Shown: positions 45,100 through 53,746 of the stretch, one piece after another
Layout: every line of letters begins with the position of its first letter
Position numbering within the stretch: position 1 is the first letter of the stretch
Origin: Flavobacterium sp. DG2-3
GTDB taxonomy: Bacteria > Bacteroidota > Bacteroidia > Flavobacteriales > Flavobacteriaceae
Direction of reading: 5' to 3'
DNA length: 62,627 nt
NCBI RefSeq assembly: GCF_030730925.1
Contig: NZ_JAVAMB010000026.1
Location: 1-62,627, forward strand
Translations under genes and position numbers: made by a program
Notes under the pieces: model-generated
Seen by the model: only the letters and a program-made list of their open reading frames with translations
What the model was told of the DNA's origin: nothing
Databases searched by the model: none

Positions 45100-45227
45100 A
45101 ACGCGGATGACGCAGATTCGCTATCGCGAAGACACGGAAAAAAACGGATTTTTTTTCTAAACAATAAAAATAAAAAATCCGTATAAATCAGCGTTTTCGC
45201 GATAGCGAATCAGCGTCATCTGCGTTC
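45100..45227. repeat. Repeat family C, long inverted repeat, copy 1
   Basis: GAACGCGGATGACGCAGATT, TTCGCTATCGCGAAG and CGGATTTTT are repeated in inverted order as AAAAATCCG, TTCGCGATAGCGAA and GCGTCATCTGCGTTC. The arms are about 55 bases each with some mismatches. It fills the gap between GH67 and the SDR. Confidence 0.85.
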
Positions 45228-45245
45228 TTAATTAATCTCACTAAT

Positions 45246-47399
45246 TTATCCATTTCCCGGTGCATACGGGAATTTTAATGATTTAAAATTCCCTAAAGTC
45301 TGCGTTGGTTTTTCTACTCCCGCAGGAAGTTCTTTTCCCGAAAACTGCTGAAAATACAGCAGACAAGCATCGCGCCACCATTTTGCTTCTTTGTACTGAA
45401 TTTGCAATAACATTTCGATTTCGTGAAAACGTTCAGCGTCAACATATTTTTCAGTTTTCTTCCAGACATTCTGCATGTTTTCAACTTGATTAACACCTTC
45501 TTGATATTTTAATGCCATTCCGTTCCATAAACTTTGACCGTTTTTTAGTTTGTAATTCCACGGAACGTGATGAAACCATAAAAGGTCTTTTTCTGGACAA
45601 GTTTCTAAAGTAGAAAAAAGCTTGGCAACTTCTGGTGCATATTGCGAGACAGCATTTGTACCCGATTTAGAACGGTCGAAACCTATTCCTTTTTTGTCTG
45701 CTTTATGATAATACGTCGGATTCCATTCTGGTCTTGACAAATCGGAAACCCAAGGTCCAGGTCCGTAATGATGTCCCGTGTCCATAATATGATGCAATCC
45801 AAGCGGTGTCATATAATTGACAACAGCTTCACGCGATTCGATCATCATGGTTTTTACGGGTTTAATGAAATTTTCATCGTTTGAAAAAGTACTTCTCAAC
45901 CATTCATCTGCAATAATTTCAGAATCCAAATACGGATTCCAAGCCAGTCTCCCGAAGCCGTACCAATTCGCCTGCGCGAAAGGATGTCCTGTCCAGTTGA
46001 GGTCGTTTCCAATATTGGCAACACCTGCGATTCCGGTAATTTTGTTTTGAAATAAAGTTCCGTCAACGACTTTGGCAACGGTTGAGCCTTTTCCTTTTTG
46101 ATACGTATCGGCTTCTAAAACTTCCTGAAATAATTTAGGAAGAAAAACTAAATGCGTGCTGAATCCTAAATATTCCTGAGTAATTTGAAATTCCATCATT
46201 AAAGGTGTTTTCGGCATCGCTCCAAATAAAGGATGAAAAGGTTCGCGGGGCTGAAAATCGATTGCTCCATTTTTTACCTGAACGATTACATTGTCTTTAA
46301 ATTTTCCGTCATATGGCTGAAATTCGGCATAAGCTTGTTTAGCGCGGTCGTTGGCATCGTGCTCCGAATATACAAAAGCCCTCCACATCACAATTCCGTT
46401 AAAAGGCGCAACGGCATCGGACAGCATATTGGCTCCGTCGACATGATCACGACCGTAATTCTGTGGTCCTGGTTGTCCTTCTGAATTGGCTTTCACCAAA
46501 AAACCACCAAAATCTGGAATACGTTTGTAGATTTCTGTTGCTTTATTTTTCCACCAATTGATCACTTCTGGGTCTTTTGGATCGGCAGTTTTTAAGTTTC
46601 CAATTTCGATTGGCGCAGAAAATCTTGCGGTTAAATACACTTTGATTCCGTAAGGTCTGAAAACATTTGCCAAAGCTTCGACTTTTTCTAAATATTGCGG
46701 GGTTAGAATCAGTGCATTGGCATTTACATTCGTCAAAACCGTTCCGTTGATTCCGATTGAGGCATTCGCTCTAGCGTAATCAATATAACGCTGATCTATA
46801 AAATCAGGAAGTTTCTGCCAGTTCCAAAGCGAAAATCCGGCGTAACCTCTTTCTACTGTTCTGTCCAGATTATCCCAATGATTCAGGATTCTAATGTTTG
46901 TTTTTGGAGAATCGGTTACGTTTAAATTTTTAATTGATTTATTGGTTTGAAGCATTCTCAGAAAATTGAAAACACCGTATAAAACCGCAATATCATTTTT
47001 TCCTGTAATAATGATTTGTTTTTTATTTTGAAAGGAAATGGATTTGATGATAAAACCTTCATCGTTTATTATATCAAAATCAGATTGCAGCTGACTTTTG
47101 ATTTCGGAATTTAAATTAGATTGAGAACCTATGATTAGATTATTTTCTCCTTTTAGATCAGATTTAATTTCAGGTAGAATTCCCAACATTTCAACAACTG
47201 CGGTTTTAAGTTCTTTCTCGGCGATTTTTATGGTTTCCGAATTTCCTAAAACTACCAATCCTTTTAGATTGTCTTTGTATTCTTTAGCCATTGAAGCATT
47301 CGCAACCGAATTGTATTGCAACCACAGTTTATAATCCTTTTGTGCCGAAGCTGAAAAGGAAGTCAAAAGAAAAAGGAAAACAAATCGTAATGAAGCCAT
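45246..47399 (-). CDS. GH67 alpha-glucuronidase
   Basis: The product is 717 residues from 47399, where MASLRFVFLFLLTSFSASAQ gives a signal peptide, so it is exported to the periplasm. GH67 enzymes remove 4-O-methyl-glucuronic acid from the non-reducing terminal xylose of short xylo-oligosaccharides. The N-terminal sandwich (about 20-140), the barrel with KANSEGQPGP, KNGAIDFQPREPFHP and MEFQITQEY (segments carrying the family's acidic catalytic residues), and the helical C-terminus (about 470-717) are all present. It is preceded by a CAATCGGTTG site. It heads an SDR-uxuA group, so uronate release and breakdown are placed together. Confidence 0.95.
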   Translation of the reverse strand: MASLRFVFLFLLTSFSASAQKDYKLWLQYNSVANASMAKEYKDNLKGLVVLGNSETIKIAEKELKTAVVEMLGILPEIKSDLKGENNLIIGSQSNLNSEIKSQLQSDFDIINDEGFIIKSISFQNKKQIIITGKNDIAVLYGVFNFLRMLQTNKSIKNLNVTDSPKTNIRILNHWDNLDRTVERGYAGFSLWNWQKLPDFIDQRYIDYARANASIGINGTVLTNVNANALILTPQYLEKVEALANVFRPYGIKVYLTARFSAPIEIGNLKTADPKDPEVINWWKNKATEIYKRIPDFGGFLVKANSEGQPGPQNYGRDHVDGANMLSDAVAPFNGIVMWRAFVYSEHDANDRAKQAYAEFQPYDGKFKDNVIVQVKNGAIDFQPREPFHPLFGAMPKTPLMMEFQITQEYLGFSTHLVFLPKLFQEVLEADTYQKGKGSTVAKVVDGTLFQNKITGIAGVANIGNDLNWTGHPFAQANWYGFGRLAWNPYLDSEIIADEWLRSTFSNDENFIKPVKTMMIESREAVVNYMTPLGLHHIMDTGHHYGPGPWVSDLSRPEWNPTYYHKADKKGIGFDRSKSGTNAVSQYAPEVAKLFSTLETCPEKDLLWFHHVPWNYKLKNGQSLWNGMALKYQEGVNQVENMQNVWKKTEKYVDAERFHEIEMLLQIQYKEAKWWRDACLLYFQQFSGKELPAGVEKPTQTLGNFKSLKFPYAPGNG

Positions 47400-47510
47400 G
47401 TTGGTTTTATTAATTCTCATTTTTACATCTACAGCGTTTTATTTCCATTTAAAAATATTTGACAAATTTTTAATTTAAAAAATACATTATTACAAATAAA
47501 ACAACAATTG

Positions 47511-47520
47511 CAATCGGTTG
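47511..47520. promoter_or_regulatory. Candidate operator CAATCGGTTG, site 5 (GH67)
   Basis: An exact copy in ATTGCAATCGGTTGCGTAAA, 112 bp before the GH67 start. The surrounding 482-bp gap (47400-47881) also holds GATTTTAGATTT-like sequence and a family C half copy. I see no gene in it. Confidence 0.65.
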
Positions 47521-47702
47521 CGTAAAAATATAGGATTGTTATTGAAGAAAAAAATTTTAGCTCTGTTTTTTTCAAAAAATAATTCCATTTAACAAATAAA
47601 GGCAGGATAATTATAAAAACTATCCTGCCTATAGTAAGGTTCAATTTTAGATTTTTGAGTTTAGATTTTAGATTTTTTTCTACACAACTTATTAAATTGA
47701 AG

Positions 47703-47762
47703 ATCGGACGCAGATAAGACGGATTCGTTATCACTAAGACGCAGATTAACACGGATTTTTTT
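47703..47762. repeat. Repeat family C, copy 2 (half)
   Basis: GACGCAGATAAGACGGATTC, then GACGCAGATTAACACGGATT and TTTT, shares words with one arm of the copy at 45100. No matching second arm is present. Confidence 0.6.
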
Positions 47763-47881
47763 AAATTTCACATATAAATCCATTTTATCTATGGTAGCAA
47801 ATCCGCTTGACGCTAGTTATGAACTTGTGCATTATTTGCACCAGTTCAATTCAAAATAAAAACAAAAATATTTTATTAAAT

Positions 47882-48910
47882 TTATTTCTGCGTAGATTCT
47901 CTCGCCAGTACTTCTGTGTTTAAAAAAGTAATTTCTTTGGCGTCATCATTTTTAGCCGATTTTAGGTTTTTGATAATAATTTCAGCTGCGGCTTTTCCCA
48001 TTTTTTCTGCGGGATGTGTGATTGTCGATAAATTTGGATCGATGATCTGCGAAATTGGGTCGTTGTTAAAACCAATTACTTTAAATTCTTCTGGCACTTT
48101 TATTCCGCGTTTTTTAGCGGTCTGCACGGCACTTACGGCCAGAATATCTCCAGGAGCAAAAAGTCCGTCGGGAATTGGATCTAAGTCAAACAAAGCATTG
48201 CTTGCTTTTACACCATCTTCGTAGGTAACTGAATTTAAATTGATAATCAGTTTTTCGTCAATATCAACGTTATGGTCTTTTAAGGCTTCAATGTAACCTC
48301 TTTTTCTTTCGTTATATAAATTTCCTAATTCTGATCCTGCTGTAATGTGTGCAATTCGAATACAGCCTTGCTCAATAAGATGTTTTGTAGCTTTGTAACC
48401 TGCTGTATAATTGTCGATTACGACTCTAAAAGTATTATAATCTTTAGGCACACGATCGACAAAAACTAATGGAATATTGTTATTTGAGAATTGATGAAAA
48501 TGAGACGTATCACGCGTTTCCATTGCCAGCGAACAAATTACACCACTTACACGATTGCTGTACAAGGATTTCGCCATATTGACTTCTTCTTCGTACGAGT
48601 CGTGCGACTGCATAATGATTACCGTATAATCTGATTTTTGGGCTGTAATTTCGATTCCGCTAATAAGGGATGACAAAAAAGGCTGTGTAACAGTCGGAAT
48701 TAAAACTCCAATTGTTTTGGTTTTGTTGCCACGCAACCCTGCCGCTAAAGTGTTCGGAACAAAGCCCATTTCTTCAGCAGTTTTCTTGACTTTTTTTATG
48801 GTTTTATCACTTATGGTGTGATGGTCTTTTAAAGCTCTTGAAATCGTAGACGTAGCCAAATTAAGTCTTTCGGCTATATCGTAAATCGTGACATGTTTAT
48901 TTTCTTCCAT
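47882..48910 (-). CDS. LacI-family transcriptional regulator of the xylan island
   Basis: The 342-residue regulator has an N-terminal LacI helix-turn-helix (VTIYDIAERLNLATSTISRAL, about 8-28), a hinge helix (NTLAAGLRGNKTKTIG) and a periplasmic-binding-like effector domain (about 60-338). LacI proteins bind palindromes with a central CG, which is what CAATCGGTTG offers. It lies at the right border of the island, in the same direction, 482 bp upstream of GH67. I infer that it represses the SusC operon, the symporter operon and the GH67 group until a xylan-derived sugar binds. The regulon is an inference; the family is certain. Confidence 0.93.
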   Translation of the reverse strand: MEENKHVTIYDIAERLNLATSTISRALKDHHTISDKTIKKVKKTAEEMGFVPNTLAAGLRGNKTKTIGVLIPTVTQPFLSSLISGIEITAQKSDYTVIIMQSHDSYEEEVNMAKSLYSNRVSGVICSLAMETRDTSHFHQFSNNNIPLVFVDRVPKDYNTFRVVIDNYTAGYKATKHLIEQGCIRIAHITAGSELGNLYNERKRGYIEALKDHNVDIDEKLIINLNSVTYEDGVKASNALFDLDPIPDGLFAPGDILAVSAVQTAKKRGIKVPEEFKVIGFNNDPISQIIDPNLSTITHPAEKMGKAAAEIIIKNLKSAKNDDAKEITFLNTEVLARESTQK

Positions 48911-48985
48911 AAATCAAATAAATAGAAGATGTAAATATAAACTATTTTCTCTCAAGATGATCTTTTCCCAAATTGGCATAAAACA

Positions 48986-49016
48986 AAATGTCCTCAATAC
49001 TTAGTTGGGGACATTT
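48986..49016 (-). terminator. Terminator after the PepSY-like gene
   Basis: AAATGTCCTCAA (48986-48997) pairs with TTGGGGACATTT (49005-49016) with one mismatch, followed on the minus strand by TGTTTTATG. A T-run also follows on the plus strand. It lies between the PepSY-like gene and lacI. Confidence 0.55.
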
Positions 49017-49063
49017 CTATTTTTTTTCAATGCGTTGCGTAACTATTCAAAATGTATAATTTC

Positions 49064-49200
49064 AACACATAGAAACATAGATTTTTTTTACCAATTTAAA
49101 AAGATGATTGAAAGAAACTAGTTTCTAACACATAGCTATGTGAATTAATAAAAGTGAAACGCCTTTCTTAAGCTCCAAAAAAAATATGTATCTATGTGTT
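49064..49200. repeat. Dispersed repeat family B, copy 3 (with inverted ends)
   Basis: It opens AACACATAGAAACATAGATT and ends TATGTATCTATGTGTT, so the ends are inverted. Inside lies GTGAAACGCCTTT, the reverse complement of the AAAGGCGTTTCAC of copy 2. A CACATAGCTATGTG palindrome is in the middle. This is the longest copy. With the terminator at 48986 it fills the gap 48911-49230. Confidence 0.7.
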
Positions 49201-49230
49201 AAAAATTTTATAGTAACAGTTAATCTTATA

Positions 49231-49680
49231 CTATTTTTTACCAATGTTATTTTTCTTGTCTTTTAGGATTTTTCCATCTTTGGTAAATTCCAAATCGATG
49301 TCGTTGGTTAAATCTACATCAAGATCTTTGTGGCCGTAATCAATATGGGTGATTTTTTCGTTTGGATAATTTTTCGCCACATAATCTTTTACTTCTTTCG
49401 GAATAAATGCGGTCGGAATTGGTTTATCGTCTCCATCAACTTCGCGATACGAACCATCTTTCCAGAATTCTACTTCTGTCCCGTCTTTTAGTTTTACTTC
49501 GTATCCTTTTTCACCATGTTCTGCGTCTTTTTGAGCACTTTCTACAGCAACATCGCTAAAGTGTTTTTGCAGAAATTCCTGTGCCGGTTTTGGCAGTTCC
49601 GTGACTTCGATTTTCTTTTGTGCGCTGGCCGAGATTGTTAACGATAACAATGCAATGGCTAAAAATATTCTGTTTTTCAT
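49231..49680 (-). CDS. PepSY-like (DUF2874) periplasmic protein
   Basis: The 149-residue protein has a signal peptide (about 1-20, ISASAQ) and two tandem beta-sheet/helix units (about 25-85 and 92-145), each of the LPKPAQEFLQKHF or KEVKDYVAKNYP kind followed by paired strands (YEVKLKDGTEVEFWKDGSY, then LDVDLTNDIDLEFTKDGKIL). This is the PepSY-like/DUF2874 pattern frequent in Bacteroidetes. The function is unknown; it is often near two-component genes, and here it is divergent from a histidine kinase across a 301-bp gap. Confidence 0.85.
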   Translation of the reverse strand: MKNRIFLAIALLSLTISASAQKKIEVTELPKPAQEFLQKHFSDVAVESAQKDAEHGEKGYEVKLKDGTEVEFWKDGSYREVDGDDKPIPTAFIPKEVKDYVAKNYPNEKITHIDYGHKDLDVDLTNDIDLEFTKDGKILKDKKNNIGKK

Positions 49681-49733
49681 CGTTTAAATTTTTAAGTATA
49701 CTCTCACTAATTTACGACAAGAAAAAATACATT

Positions 49734-49741
49734 CAAATCTA
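49734..49741 (-). promoter_or_regulatory. Predicted -7 box of the PepSY-like gene
   Basis: Read on the minus strand this is TAGATTTG, matching TAnnTTTG, 54 bases before the start codon. The upstream -33 box is weak. The rest of the 301-bp divergent gap is AT-rich; no convincing plus-strand promoter was seen for the kinase. Confidence 0.4.
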
Positions 49742-49981
49742 TTTAAGAAACTTTTAGAATTTCGAAACATTGATAATCTCTTAATTTACAGCAAATTGAA
49801 ATCATTTCAAAACGATTCATAATATCACAACTTCATTCAAAAATTTTATTTTTAGAAAAGTATTTTCAATTCTTTTGTAGTACTTTTATCGCTTATTCAA
49901 AAACTGATTTAATCTTATAAATCCCAAATTTACAAGACTTTAAATTACTCATCTCTTCTGTTTGAGTAGAAAACAAATGCT

Positions 49982-52171
49982 ATGGAAATCTGGTTCAGAA
50001 GACTTTTTTTATTGCTCTTCCTCTTTTTATCCTTCGCTCTGCAAGCTCAGATTGAAGGTAAGAAGAAAGCTTTTGTTTCCAAAAAGCCAGTTCCCATTAG
50101 AGAAGATAAAAATACACTCGCGCTTTACGATTTGTACAATAAAGGCGAAGAGAAAAAGGCTTATAAAAAAGCGCATTTAATTCTCAAATCGAGAGTTGAC
50201 AACCGAGCTCTTGCCCGAACCAATTTGCTCTTGGCTTATTATTTTAATAAAAGGGCGGTAATCGATTCTTCTATTTTTTATACCAATCAGGCTTTAAAAT
50301 ACAATACGGCTGTTAATGATTCTCTAAAGAATCGACTTTTTTCGCTCGGCTATAATTTACTGGCAATCAATTATAAAAAAAGAGGATTGCTTAACGAAAG
50401 TAAAAAATGGCATATTAAAGGCATTGAAGTTTCGCAAAAGTATAACGAACAAAATCTTTTCTATACGCATACACACGGATTAGCACAAACGTACAGCGAA
50501 TTGGGCGATTATAATAATGCGTTGAAATTGTTTAAACAATGTCTCGAATACAAAGCGGATAGCGAAATCATTTTGGGCAGTTATATTAATATTGGTGATC
50601 TTTATTCGAAGCTAAAGGATTATGAAAATGCGAATATTTTTTATAAAAAAGGAAAAATACTCTGCGAAAAAACAAATAATAATCAGGGACGAGTTATTGT
50701 TTTATTGGGACTTGGCGAGAATTATCAGTTGCAAAATAAGCCTCAGGAAGCGTTAAAAATGTTTCAAGAAGCGCTTTCCATTGCTGATAAAAGTGAACTG
50801 AATCAGTTATCGATTGTTTCGCGAAGCAGTATTGGTGATGTTTATATTTCGCAGAAAAAATACCAAGATGCCAAATTGATATTTTCTGAAGCGCTTCAAA
50901 AATCGGTTCATTTCGGACTGCTCCAAAATCAGAGTTCCATTTATGATGAATTGCGAAAAATTGCCATTCTACAAGATGATTATAAAAGTGCGTATTCGTT
51001 TTTCGAAAAATCAACCCGCGTAAAAGATTCGATTTATAATCTTCAGAAAATAAAAGAAATCAACGAACTGGAAGTCAAATATAAAACAGCACAGAAACAG
51101 AAAGAAATTGAGGTTTTGAAATTTGAAAATGAAGCCAAAAAATTAGCTTTGGCGAATCAGGAAGAAGCTTTGGAAAATATGCTGCTTCAAGAGGAAATTT
51201 CGAAGAAAAATAATGAAAATACGATTCTAGCTTTTCAGAACTCATCGAATAAAAAACGAAATGAGATTTCGCTTTTAAAAAAAGATCAGCAATTGAAAAC
51301 TTTGGAAATTGACCAGCAGAAGAAAATTAGATTTTTTACTATTGCTGGATTTCTAGTTTTCTTGATTCCGATTACGGGACTTTTATTTCAATATTATAAA
51401 CGTCTTAAAGCACAGCGTTTGCTGAATATCAAACAAGCTGAAATTAGTTCACAAAAAATCGACGGCATTTTAAAAGAGCAGGAATTGGAATTGATAAAAG
51501 CTTCGATCAGCGGGCAGGATAATGAAAGACAGCGCATTTCGCAGGAACTTCATGACAGCATTGGCGGGAATTTGGCGGCTATAAAACTGCAAGTAAATCA
51601 TTTAAGCGCTTCTGATTTTTCTAATGTTCAAAAAATTAGCTTACAGCTTGACGAGACGTATCAGCAGGTTCGCAGTATTTCACATTCGCTTCTTCCGAAG
51701 AAATTCAGCCAAAATAAGTTTTTAGAAGTGGTTGATTCTTATTTGAAAAATATCAGCGAAGCGAGTCAGCTCAAAATTGCATTTATTCCGTATCCGAAAA
51801 AGGAAATTAATGAATTGAATGAGGATATTCAGATTGAAGTTTTTAAAATGATTCAGGAACTTTTGACGAATACGATTAAACACGCCAAAGCTTCTGAAGT
51901 TGAAATTCAGCTGAATTATATTGAGAATATTCTAAATCTTTTGTTTGAAGATAATGGAATTGGTTTTGAAACCGAAAATCATTCCAAAGGAATTGGTTTT
52001 ATCAATCTCGAAAGCCGAATTCATAAATTAAAAGGCTCATTTGTAATTGATTCTAAATTGAAACGCGGTACGATTGTGAATATCGAAATCCCGGTTTTGG
52101 AACCGAAAATTAAAGCCAAAGTAAAAGGAATTGATTTGAAAAATCAGCTTGACGAATTGAAAAGCAACTAA
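49982..52171 (+). CDS. TPR-containing sensor histidine kinase (HisKA_3 type)
   Basis: The 729-residue kinase has a signal peptide (about 1-23), periplasmic TPR repeats (about 50-345), a coiled coil (about 355-445), one membrane segment (about 451-471) and a cytoplasmic HisKA_3 dimerisation domain with the phospho-acceptor H524 (ISQELHDSIGGN). The HATPase follows, with the N-box ELLTNTIKHAKA and G-box EDNGIGFE. It pairs with the LuxR-type response regulator 12 bases downstream. TPR sensors probably read protein or peptide signals. The stimulus is not known; the neighbouring T9SS surface protein is a possible target of regulation. Confidence 0.93.
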   Translation: MEIWFRRLFLLLFLFLSFALQAQIEGKKKAFVSKKPVPIREDKNTLALYDLYNKGEEKKAYKKAHLILKSRVDNRALARTNLLLAYYFNKRAVIDSSIFYTNQALKYNTAVNDSLKNRLFSLGYNLLAINYKKRGLLNESKKWHIKGIEVSQKYNEQNLFYTHTHGLAQTYSELGDYNNALKLFKQCLEYKADSEIILGSYINIGDLYSKLKDYENANIFYKKGKILCEKTNNNQGRVIVLLGLGENYQLQNKPQEALKMFQEALSIADKSELNQLSIVSRSSIGDVYISQKKYQDAKLIFSEALQKSVHFGLLQNQSSIYDELRKIAILQDDYKSAYSFFEKSTRVKDSIYNLQKIKEINELEVKYKTAQKQKEIEVLKFENEAKKLALANQEEALENMLLQEEISKKNNENTILAFQNSSNKKRNEISLLKKDQQLKTLEIDQQKKIRFFTIAGFLVFLIPITGLLFQYYKRLKAQRLLNIKQAEISSQKIDGILKEQELELIKASISGQDNERQRISQELHDSIGGNLAAIKLQVNHLSASDFSNVQKISLQLDETYQQVRSISHSLLPKKFSQNKFLEVVDSYLKNISEASQLKIAFIPYPKKEINELNEDIQIEVFKMIQELLTNTIKHAKASEVEIQLNYIENILNLLFEDNGIGFETENHSKGIGFINLESRIHKLKGSFVIDSKLKRGTIVNIEIPVLEPKIKAKVKGIDLKNQLDELKSN

Positions 52172-52183
52172 TATATTTGTTGA

Positions 52184-52825
52184 ATGAATAGCATTAACCT
52201 ACTTATTGCCGACGATCACACCATGTTTTTGCAGGGAATTATTTCACTGCTGGAACAAGAACCGAATATTACAATTGTTGACAAAGCGGTAAACGGAATC
52301 GAGGCGCTTGAAATTGTGAAAAAAGGCGTTGTCGATTTTATTATTTTGGATATCAGCATGCCAGAAATGGATGGTATTGAATTGAGTAAGATTCTAAAAA
52401 AACAGCATCCTGATGTAAAAATCCTGATTGTAAGCACACATAGCAATGTGATGATTGTTTCGAGATTAATTCGAATTGGCGTGAATGGTTATTTGTTGAA
52501 AAATGCTGAAAAAGAGGAACTTCTGAAAGCGATCAATACAATTGCATCGGGCGAGAATTATTTTGCTGAAGAACTCGAAGAAAAATATCTTTTGAATAGT
52601 TCGAAAATTGAAAAACAGGTTTCAAATTTGACTGAATTGAGTTCGCGTGAAAAAGAGATTTTGGTTTTGATTGCTCAAGAATATAATACGGCTGAGATTG
52701 CCGAAAAAACCTTTATCAGTTTGAATACCGTAAATACGCACCGCCGTAATTTATTATCGAAATTGAATGCTAAAAATACGGCGGGTCTTGTAAAATACGC
52801 AGTTGAGAATGGTTTGGTCGATTAA
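52184..52825 (+). CDS. LuxR/NarL-type response regulator
   Basis: The 213-residue regulator has a receiver domain (about 3-120) with the acidic pocket D10/D11 and phospho-acceptor D56 (FIILDISMPEMDG). A LuxR helix-turn-helix (about 148-208, LTELSSREKEILVLIAQEYN, NTVNTHRRNLLSKL) follows. It is in one operon with the upstream kinase (12-base gap). Its stop codon directly abuts the stop codon of the converging PorP/SprF gene, with no base between them. Confidence 0.95.
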   Translation: MNSINLLIADDHTMFLQGIISLLEQEPNITIVDKAVNGIEALEIVKKGVVDFIILDISMPEMDGIELSKILKKQHPDVKILIVSTHSNVMIVSRLIRIGVNGYLLKNAEKEELLKAINTIASGENYFAEELEEKYLLNSSKIEKQVSNLTELSSREKEILVLIAQEYNTAEIAEKTFISLNTVNTHRRNLLSKLNAKNTAGLVKYAVENGLVD

Positions 52826-53743
52826 TTACTCAAATCCTTTTCCAAATCTGTAATTTAAAACTAATCCAAAAGTGTCTGGAATCACTACATTGTCAATTGA
52901 TTTATTGTACGTGCAGATGACCCTAAAATTATCTGAAAGATGAAAACCAGCCAGAAAGTTCAACGTTTGCGATGTTCTGTAACCGCCACCAAATTCTACT
53001 TTATTTTTGTAATTGATTAAAAGATTCAAATCGGCCTGAAAGGGTGCTCCTTCTACATATTTGAACAAAACGCTTGGGTTGACCAAGATTTCTTCAAAAC
53101 GGTTGGTGAAGAATTTATAACCGAAATAACTGTAATACACGTTTTTTAAGTTCGTATTGTTACTTGAATTAAATGCCGAACTTAACAGATTTGGCGATGA
53201 TAATCCGAAATAGATTTGATCGCGGTTGTATAAAAATCCGACTCCAAAAGTGGGCGTAAAACTATTTACATTTTCCTGAAATTCTGGATCGTTTTCGATT
53301 CCTAATTGCGTTAGGTTTTCGTTGTATAGCATTCCTCCTGCTGTAACTCCAAATGAAATTATAGAAGGATCGTACGCCCACCATTTTCCGTTTTTATATT
53401 CAGAATCGTAATAGATTTTATAGGAATAAGATGTGAAGAAAGTTGTGGTATTCGTTACTCCTATCTCGTCGTATGAAATTCCTGCTGCCAAACCGATTTT
53501 CTCGCCCCAAGTTAATTTATTTACCGAAAGATCAAAGTTTTTTGGACTTCCGTCAACTGAATTAAAATAGCCATTTATAGTCATAACCATATCAATATCA
53601 TCATAATAGCCAGCGTGTGCAGGATTGATGAGAACGGCGTTGTAATTATAACTGGAAAAAACTGGAGTTTGCTGTCCGTAAGCCCTTTCTAAAAAAATGA
53701 TTAGTATAAATAAAGCTAAGATTATATTGATTTTACTTTTCAT
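52826..53743 (-). CDS. PorP/SprF-family T9SS outer-membrane protein
   Basis: The 305-residue beta-barrel protein has a signal peptide (about 1-23) and family phrases QQTPVFSSYNYNAVLINPAH and AGYYDDIDMVM at the start and LNYRFGKGFE at the end. PorP/SprF proteins act with the type IX secretion system to place type-B cargo on the cell surface, each usually encoded next to its own cargo gene. Here it begins 3 bases after the giant type-B protein, so the two are co-transcribed and this is very likely its dedicated partner, as SprF is for SprB. Confidence 0.92.
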   Translation of the reverse strand: MKSKINIILALFILIIFLERAYGQQTPVFSSYNYNAVLINPAHAGYYDDIDMVMTINGYFNSVDGSPKNFDLSVNKLTWGEKIGLAAGISYDEIGVTNTTTFFTSYSYKIYYDSEYKNGKWWAYDPSIISFGVTAGGMLYNENLTQLGIENDPEFQENVNSFTPTFGVGFLYNRDQIYFGLSSPNLLSSAFNSSNNTNLKNVYYSYFGYKFFTNRFEEILVNPSVLFKYVEGAPFQADLNLLINYKNKVEFGGGYRTSQTLNFLAGFHLSDNFRVICTYNKSIDNVVIPDTFGLVLNYRFGKGFE

Positions 53744-53746
53744 GAA

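Noticed and set aside
47429..47752. 107-codon minus-strand open frame before GH67
   Set aside because: It covers AT-rich intergenic DNA, the operator and a repeat half copy, and has no domain-like pattern.
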